DNA of 64,000 nucleotides, taken from Candidatus Sulfotelmatobacter sp. Lineage in GTDB: Bacteria; Acidobacteriota; Terriglobia; Terriglobales; Acidobacteriaceae. The notes beneath the pieces are model-generated. The model was given only the letters and a program-made list of their open reading frames with translations. It was not told where the DNA came from and made no database searches. Of this stretch, positions 60,541 through 64,000 are shown one piece after another (position 1 is the stretch's first letter; the number at the start of each line of letters is the position of its first letter). Where the stretch lies: the NCBI GenBank assembly GCA_036500765.1, contig DASYBM010000008.1, positions 1 through 64,000 on the forward strand, in the 5' to 3' direction. A program made the translations under genes and the position numbers.

Positions 60541-61419
60541 ATTTCGGTCGTCCAACTCGGCACCGTCAACTACGCCGTTGGCCTTCGCCTGCAGCAACAA
60601 CTAGTCGCCCTGCGCAAGGAAGAAAAAATCGGCGACATCCTCCTCCTGCTGGAGCACACGCCGGTGATCACACTAGGCCGCAACGCGAAAGCCGGCAACG
60701 TCATCGCCTCCCCCGAACTGCTTGCCCAGCGCGGCGTCGAACTCTTCGAATGCGATCGCGGCGGCGACGTTACCTTTCACGGCCCCGGCCAACTCGTCGG
60801 CTATCCCGTCTTCGACCTCCGCTCTCACGCTCGTGGAAGGCCGGACGCCCCCATCCACCCGGACGAGTCGAAGACTCGTCCTTTAGTTCCCCTGCGCAAA
60901 ACCCTAGGCGTAATCGACTTTGTCCGCCGCCTTGAAGAAGTCCTGATCCGCACCTGCGCCGACTTCGCAATTCCCGGCAAGCGCGTCGCGGGCCTAACCG
61001 GCGTCTGGACCGATCCCGATTCTTCGGTCCCACTAAACGTATTGTCATCCCGAGCGAAAGAGAACGATCCGAAGGATCGTTCTCTGCAGTCGAGGGACCT
61101 GCTTTTTGCCGGCAATGCAACAAATACCGAAGCCAAACTTGCCGCCATCGGCGTCCACATCTCCCGCTCCGTCACCTCGCACGGCTTCGCGCTCAACGTA
61201 AACACCGACCTCAGCTACTTCAACCTGATCGTCCCCTGCGGCATCACCTCAAAGCCGGTGACATCGATGCGAGAACAACTCGGTAAGCCTCTCGACTTGA
61301 ACGCCGTAGCCGAATCCATCTCCCGCAACTTCGGCACGGTATTTCAAAGCCAGATCCTTTGGGTCGAGAGCCTTGACGCTCTCCATGCCGGAGATGCGTG
61401 CTCGTTGAGCAATCCCTAG
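60538..61419 (+). CDS. lipB: Octanoyl-[acyl-carrier-protein] transferase with two repeat-derived insertions
   Basis: A protein of 293 residues; LipB is normally about 210-230. It moves octanoate from ACP to lipoyl domains. Family parts: LLLLEHTPVITLGRNAKAGN, ERGGDVTFHGPGQLVGYPVF (here DRGG), the catalytic Lys in AKLAAIGVHISR and TSHGFALNVNTDLSYF, and the nucleophilic Cys in LIVPCGI. Insertion 1 (about residues 98-120; GRPDAPIHPDESKTRPLVP) comes from a family A hairpin; insertion 2 (about 162-198; LSSRAKENDPKDRSLQSRDL) from a family B hairpin. Both fall between conserved blocks. The ATG follows directly on an AT-rich repeat arm without a Shine-Dalgarno sequence. Confidence 0.93.
   Translation: MISVVQLGTVNYAVGLRLQQQLVALRKEEKIGDILLLLEHTPVITLGRNAKAGNVIASPELLAQRGVELFECDRGGDVTFHGPGQLVGYPVFDLRSHARGRPDAPIHPDESKTRPLVPLRKTLGVIDFVRRLEEVLIRTCADFAIPGKRVAGLTGVWTDPDSSVPLNVLSSRAKENDPKDRSLQSRDLLFAGNATNTEAKLAAIGVHISRSVTSHGFALNVNTDLSYFNLIVPCGITSKPVTSMREQLGKPLDLNAVAESISRNFGTVFQSQILWVESLDALHAGDACSLSNP
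60835..60893. repeat. Family A-type hairpin inside lipB
   Basis: GGACGAGTC-GAA-GACTCGTCC, a perfect 9-bp stem at 60861-60881, read in frame. Confidence 0.8.
61045..61112. repeat. Family B hairpin inside lipB
   Basis: TGTCATCCCGAGCGAAAG then AGAGAACGATCC-GAA-GGATCGTTCTCT (perfect 12-bp stem, 61059-61085) and GAGGGACCTGCTTTT. It matches, in reverse, the copies at 29028-29066 and in dinG. Confidence 0.85.
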
Positions 61420-61476
61420 CACTTTCCCCCGCACTCGCGATACCATCAAGAGTCGCGCCAAGCGCAAGCATTCATC

Positions 61477-62829
61477 ATGGCAACCAAGAAAAAATCCAGT
61501 CCCAAGCACAGCTCAAATGGCAACGCACCGCGCAAAGGTCGTGTGGGGACGGGCGCAGCCGCCCGTCCCGTCGAGCGCAACTCGACGAAGGGAAATAATT
61601 CTTCTAACAAGGACCTCCGCACCTACTCGATCCCCGACCTGCGCCTTGAGCACCCCGACTTCACCGTCCGCCAAGCCATCGAAAAAGATAAAGACGGTAC
61701 CGAACACGTTCGCTACGAGGTGCAAGGTAATCTCGACACGCCAGTCCCGCCCATCCGCGACTCGAAATATTTGAGCAAGCAGCAGTGCATCGAGATCTAC
61801 CGCTTCATGCTGCTCAACCGCAAAATGGAGGTCGCGCTCGAAAATCTCTACAAGCAAGGCAAAGTCGTCGGCGGAGTTTATTTCGGACTCGGCCAGGAAG
61901 CCTGCTCCTGCGCCTCCGCCTACGCACTCGATAAAGACGACTGGTTCGCGCCCATGATCCGCAACCAGGGCTCGTTGCTAGTCCGCGGCTTCGCCGCCCG
62001 CGACACCATGATGCAGTACATGGCCAAAGCCGATTCGCCCACCCGCGGCCGCGATGGCACTTCGCACTTCGGCGATATCGAAAAGCGCAACATGGTTTCG
62101 CCCATCTCCATGCTCGGCGATTTGATTCCCGTGCTTTCCGGCGTCGCCCTCGGCGCGCGCCTGCAAGGCCGCAACGTCGCCGTCATGACCTACATCGGTG
62201 ACGGAGGCCAGTCCACCGGCGTCACTTACGAAGGCATCAATTTCGCCGCCGTGCAAAATCTCGGCCTCGTGCTCTTTGTCGAATCAAATCTCTGGGCCTA
62301 CTCCACGCCGAGCGAAATGCAGTACCGCTGCAAGGATCTCGCCGAGCGCGCCATCGGATACGGCATCCCCGGCGTGATCGTCGACGGCACTGACGCCTGC
62401 CAGGTCTATGACGCCGCGCACGAAGCGGTAGACCGCGCCCACCGCGGCGAAGGCCCCACCATGATCGAAGCCAAAATGATGCGCATGAAAGGCCACGCCA
62501 TCCACGACGCCGCCGCGTATGTGCCCAAAGAAATGCTCGCGTACTGGAAAAAGCGCGACCCCATCGCGAGATTTGAGAATTATTTAGTGAAAGAAAAGAA
62601 ATGGCTGAGCGCTAAAGAAAACGAAGCGTTGATTGCAGAAGTCGAACGCATCATTGAAGCCGAACGCGAGATCGCCGTCAACTCTCCGATGCCAACAGCA
62701 GAGTCCGCCGAAGGCGGCGTCTATTGCGAAGACGGCTGCCACGAGATCAAACCGAAATATGGCATGCCAAAAGTAAAGGAAGGAACTGGCGGCTACAAGG
62801 AAACCGAAGCAGCGGTACACTTGAAGTAA
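61477..62829 (+). CDS. pdhA: Pyruvate dehydrogenase E1 component, alpha subunit
   Basis: A protein of 450 residues. After an N-terminal extension of about 110 residues come the E1-alpha blocks: MLLNRKMEVALENLYKQGKV, QEACSCASAYALDKDDWFAP, the phosphate/TPP region SPISMLGDLIPVLSGVALG and the TPP motif GDGGQSTGVTYEGINFAAVQ with the later N in FVESNLWAYST. It decarboxylates pyruvate with the beta subunit, which is not in the window. Residues about 18-40 (GRVGTGAAARPVERNSTKG) derive from a family A double hairpin. It ends a cluster lpdA-lipB-pdhA. Confidence 0.94.
   Translation: MATKKKSSPKHSSNGNAPRKGRVGTGAAARPVERNSTKGNNSSNKDLRTYSIPDLRLEHPDFTVRQAIEKDKDGTEHVRYEVQGNLDTPVPPIRDSKYLSKQQCIEIYRFMLLNRKMEVALENLYKQGKVVGGVYFGLGQEACSCASAYALDKDDWFAPMIRNQGSLLVRGFAARDTMMQYMAKADSPTRGRDGTSHFGDIEKRNMVSPISMLGDLIPVLSGVALGARLQGRNVAVMTYIGDGGQSTGVTYEGINFAAVQNLGLVLFVESNLWAYSTPSEMQYRCKDLAERAIGYGIPGVIVDGTDACQVYDAAHEAVDRAHRGEGPTMIEAKMMRMKGHAIHDAAAYVPKEMLAYWKKRDPIARFENYLVKEKKWLSAKENEALIAEVERIIEAEREIAVNSPMPTAESAEGGVYCEDGCHEIKPKYGMPKVKEGTGGYKETEAAVHLK
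61541..61590. repeat. Family A double hairpin inside pdhA
   Basis: GTGGGGACGGGCG-CAGC-CGCCCGTCCC then CGTCGAG-CGCAA-CTCGACG: both hairpins of the family in inverted order, read in frame near the N-terminus. Confidence 0.85.
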
Positions 62830-62832
62830 TGC

Positions 62833-63540
62833 CTACGTCGTGGGCCCTTCCTTGCCCAGACGCTTTGTTGCTCGTTTCGGCTGAAGTTTGCGCTCCCGTT
62901 TCTCGGGAAGCGCTGCTGCGGATTCGTTACGCCCGATCGTGAGTATTGCCGGCTTGCAAAGAACTTCCCGGATCACCATCTGCGATAACATCTTTCTGGT
63001 TACGGCTGCTCGTGCGAGGATCGCAGTGTCAGAAGTCAACGCGATCACATGCTCACCACTTTCGACTCGGCCGGCGTCACAGGCCAAGGCGATGGCTTGG
63101 ACGCAAAGACTCATGCTTCCGCAAAACATATTCAACGTTTCTCCAAGCAGGTTAAAACCACGCCCCACCGTCGTTTGCAGCGCTGCTCCCGGCTCCACTG
63201 CATCGAACGGTAAATGCGCTCTAACAAGGGGAATTTTGTGCGACTCCATCAATGCTTCAATCTCGCCCGCAATAGTCGCCTCGTAGGGTTTGCTGTTGGA
63301 GTCGGTAAATGTTTTTCCGGCCGGGAACGTCACGGCGACCAAACCTATGTGCGCGTATTCTTGGTGAACCCAGAAATTTTCGACCGCACGCTTGACGCCT
63401 TCTCCGTAAGCCGTGAAGATTACAAGTTTCCCAATGCTCTGTTGCACGGCAGCCTGGAAAGCGATCTTAAGACAATCGTCAAGATTGTCCCTTCCCTCCT
63501 GAAGAAAGTAAGTCGTCTGAGCGATGAAACTCTTGGTCAT
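62833..63540 (-). CDS. Pyruvate-kinase C-terminal-domain-like protein
   Basis: A protein of 235 residues. TTYFLQEGRDNLDDCLKIAF, KLVIFTAYGEGVKRAVENFW, HIGLVAVTFPAG and a later MCVQAIALACDAGRV-like segment (SLCVQAIALACDAGRVESGE) followed by ALTSDTAI fit stand-alone versions of the pyruvate kinase alpha/beta domain found in archaea and some bacteria. No catalytic kinase domain is present, so enzyme activity is not expected; an effector-binding role is possible. The tail is basic (KRERKLQPKRATKRLGKE). It overlaps the next gene by 4 bases and is convergent with pdhA. Confidence 0.7.
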   Translation of the reverse strand: MTKSFIAQTTYFLQEGRDNLDDCLKIAFQAAVQQSIGKLVIFTAYGEGVKRAVENFWVHQEYAHIGLVAVTFPAGKTFTDSNSKPYEATIAGEIEALMESHKIPLVRAHLPFDAVEPGAALQTTVGRGFNLLGETLNMFCGSMSLCVQAIALACDAGRVESGEHVIALTSDTAILARAAVTRKMLSQMVIREVLCKPAILTIGRNESAAALPEKRERKLQPKRATKRLGKEGPTT

Positions 63541-64000
63541 TTCCCTTTGATCCTGAAGCCTAGAATGTTCGTGAACGGTTTTCCTGTTTTGCGATGCTTC
63601 AAAACTGCGCGAATAAAAGAAAAAGCTTCGACACGCTGCAGATCCAAACCACCAATCTCCTCTTGCGCGTAATGAGGCTCGCGCGCTTGATAATGCATGT
63701 GGAGTCCACTACAGGTGTCAATTCTAAGCTCTAGTGGGTCGTCAGGCGAGCCTCGCAGCGCGCGGCCAAATGTATCTACGGACTCTGTGTGGCCATAGTG
63801 ATAAGCCCACTGAACCTTTCTGCTGATCATCAATCCGGCGATCTTGTCATAGCTCTCCCAGATACGAATATGCTTGCGATCTTTAAAATCGACAATCATC
63901 TCGACCTGCCAGCCAAGAGGCGGCGCGATTACTTCCCACGCGGCTTCTTGCACGCTGCAGTCAGACGGGGTCTTGAGCTTTGAAAGCTTAAGCTCGAAGT
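63537..64000 (-). CDS. Partial hypothetical protein (C-terminal part)
   Basis: The reverse strand is open from the right edge to a stop at 63537, giving at least 154 residues. A GTG at 63953 is a possible internal start, but the frame continues to the edge (FELKLSKLKTPSDCS before it), so the gene most likely starts outside. Visible segments: VIAPPLGWQVEMIVDFKDRK, MISRKVQWAYHYGHTESVDT and DTCSGLHMHYQAREPHY. I recognise no family. It overlaps the pyruvate-kinase-like gene by 4 bases, so the two are probably one operon. Confidence 0.7.
   Translation of the reverse strand, partial: FELKLSKLKTPSDCSVQEAAWEVIAPPLGWQVEMIVDFKDRKHIRIWESYDKIAGLMISRKVQWAYHYGHTESVDTFGRALRGSPDDPLELRIDTCSGLHMHYQAREPHYAQEEIGGLDLQRVEAFSFIRAVLKHRKTGKPFTNILGFRIKGK

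Overview
The window is a gene-dense chromosomal segment of a high-GC, Gram-negative bacterium. It carries type IV pilus and outer-membrane-type proteins, many secreted proteins, both NAD- and ATP-dependent DNA ligases, stand-alone four-helix-bundle genes and a large load of short palindromic repeats. This combination points to Acidobacteriota, probably a Terriglobia (Koribacter/Sulfotelmatobacter-like) lineage. That is inference from gene style and repeats; no rRNA or other taxonomic marker is present. I see no tRNA, rRNA, CRISPR array, prophage or classical insertion sequence.

Layout. 1-4.0 kb: partial GNAT-like gene, secreted CBM9-like protein, prfA, a four-helix-bundle gene and a DUF1385 membrane protein. 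4.1-7.7 kb: ATP-dependent DNA ligase, a secreted NTF2-like protein and a CDF metal exporter. 7.8-15.1 kb: signalling block with cheA, cheW, an MCP without a sensor domain, and a four-domain cyclic-di-GMP protein (HD-GYP, GAF, GGDEF, PilZ). 15.2-17.9 kb: ilvB-ilvN with a leader-peptide attenuator. 18-20.7 kb: cupin, MurU-like nucleotidyltransferase and an AmgK-RapZ fusion, apparently a peptidoglycan amino-sugar recycling set. 20.9-29.6 kb: two more NTF2-like proteins, trmFO, two MacB-like permeases without an ATPase, membrane proteins and an orphan ExbD. 29.7-34.3 kb: der, a DinG-type helicase and a VapBC module with a palindromic operator. 34.3-40 kb: CocE-type hydrolase, queD/queE/queC for preQ0 synthesis interrupted by a frameshifted four-helix-bundle gene, and a secreted TPR protein. 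40-44.7 kb: PilT-like ATPase, then moeA-moaC-response regulator-mog. 44.8-53.3 kb: D-aminoacylase-like amidohydrolase, small membrane proteins, lipid kinase and secreted TPR and DUF5005-like proteins. 53.4-64 kb: ligA, HIT protein, rpsA, zinc-ribbon protein, lpdA-lipB-pdhA (pyruvate dehydrogenase and lipoylation) and two genes at the right edge.

The most striking property is not a single gene. Almost every intergenic gap carries a member of a few short hairpin repeat families, and sequences of the same families lie in frame inside at least seven conserved housekeeping genes (DUF1385, ATP-ligase, trmFO, der, dinG, lipB, pdhA). The commonest family has a double-hairpin design whose arms differ between copies in a compensatory way. 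Both four-helix-bundle genes sit between inverted repeats that match each other at that locus but differ between loci, in positions that split otherwise adjacent gene pairs. This looks like a mobile or domesticated repeat system comparable in concept to Rickettsia palindromic elements.
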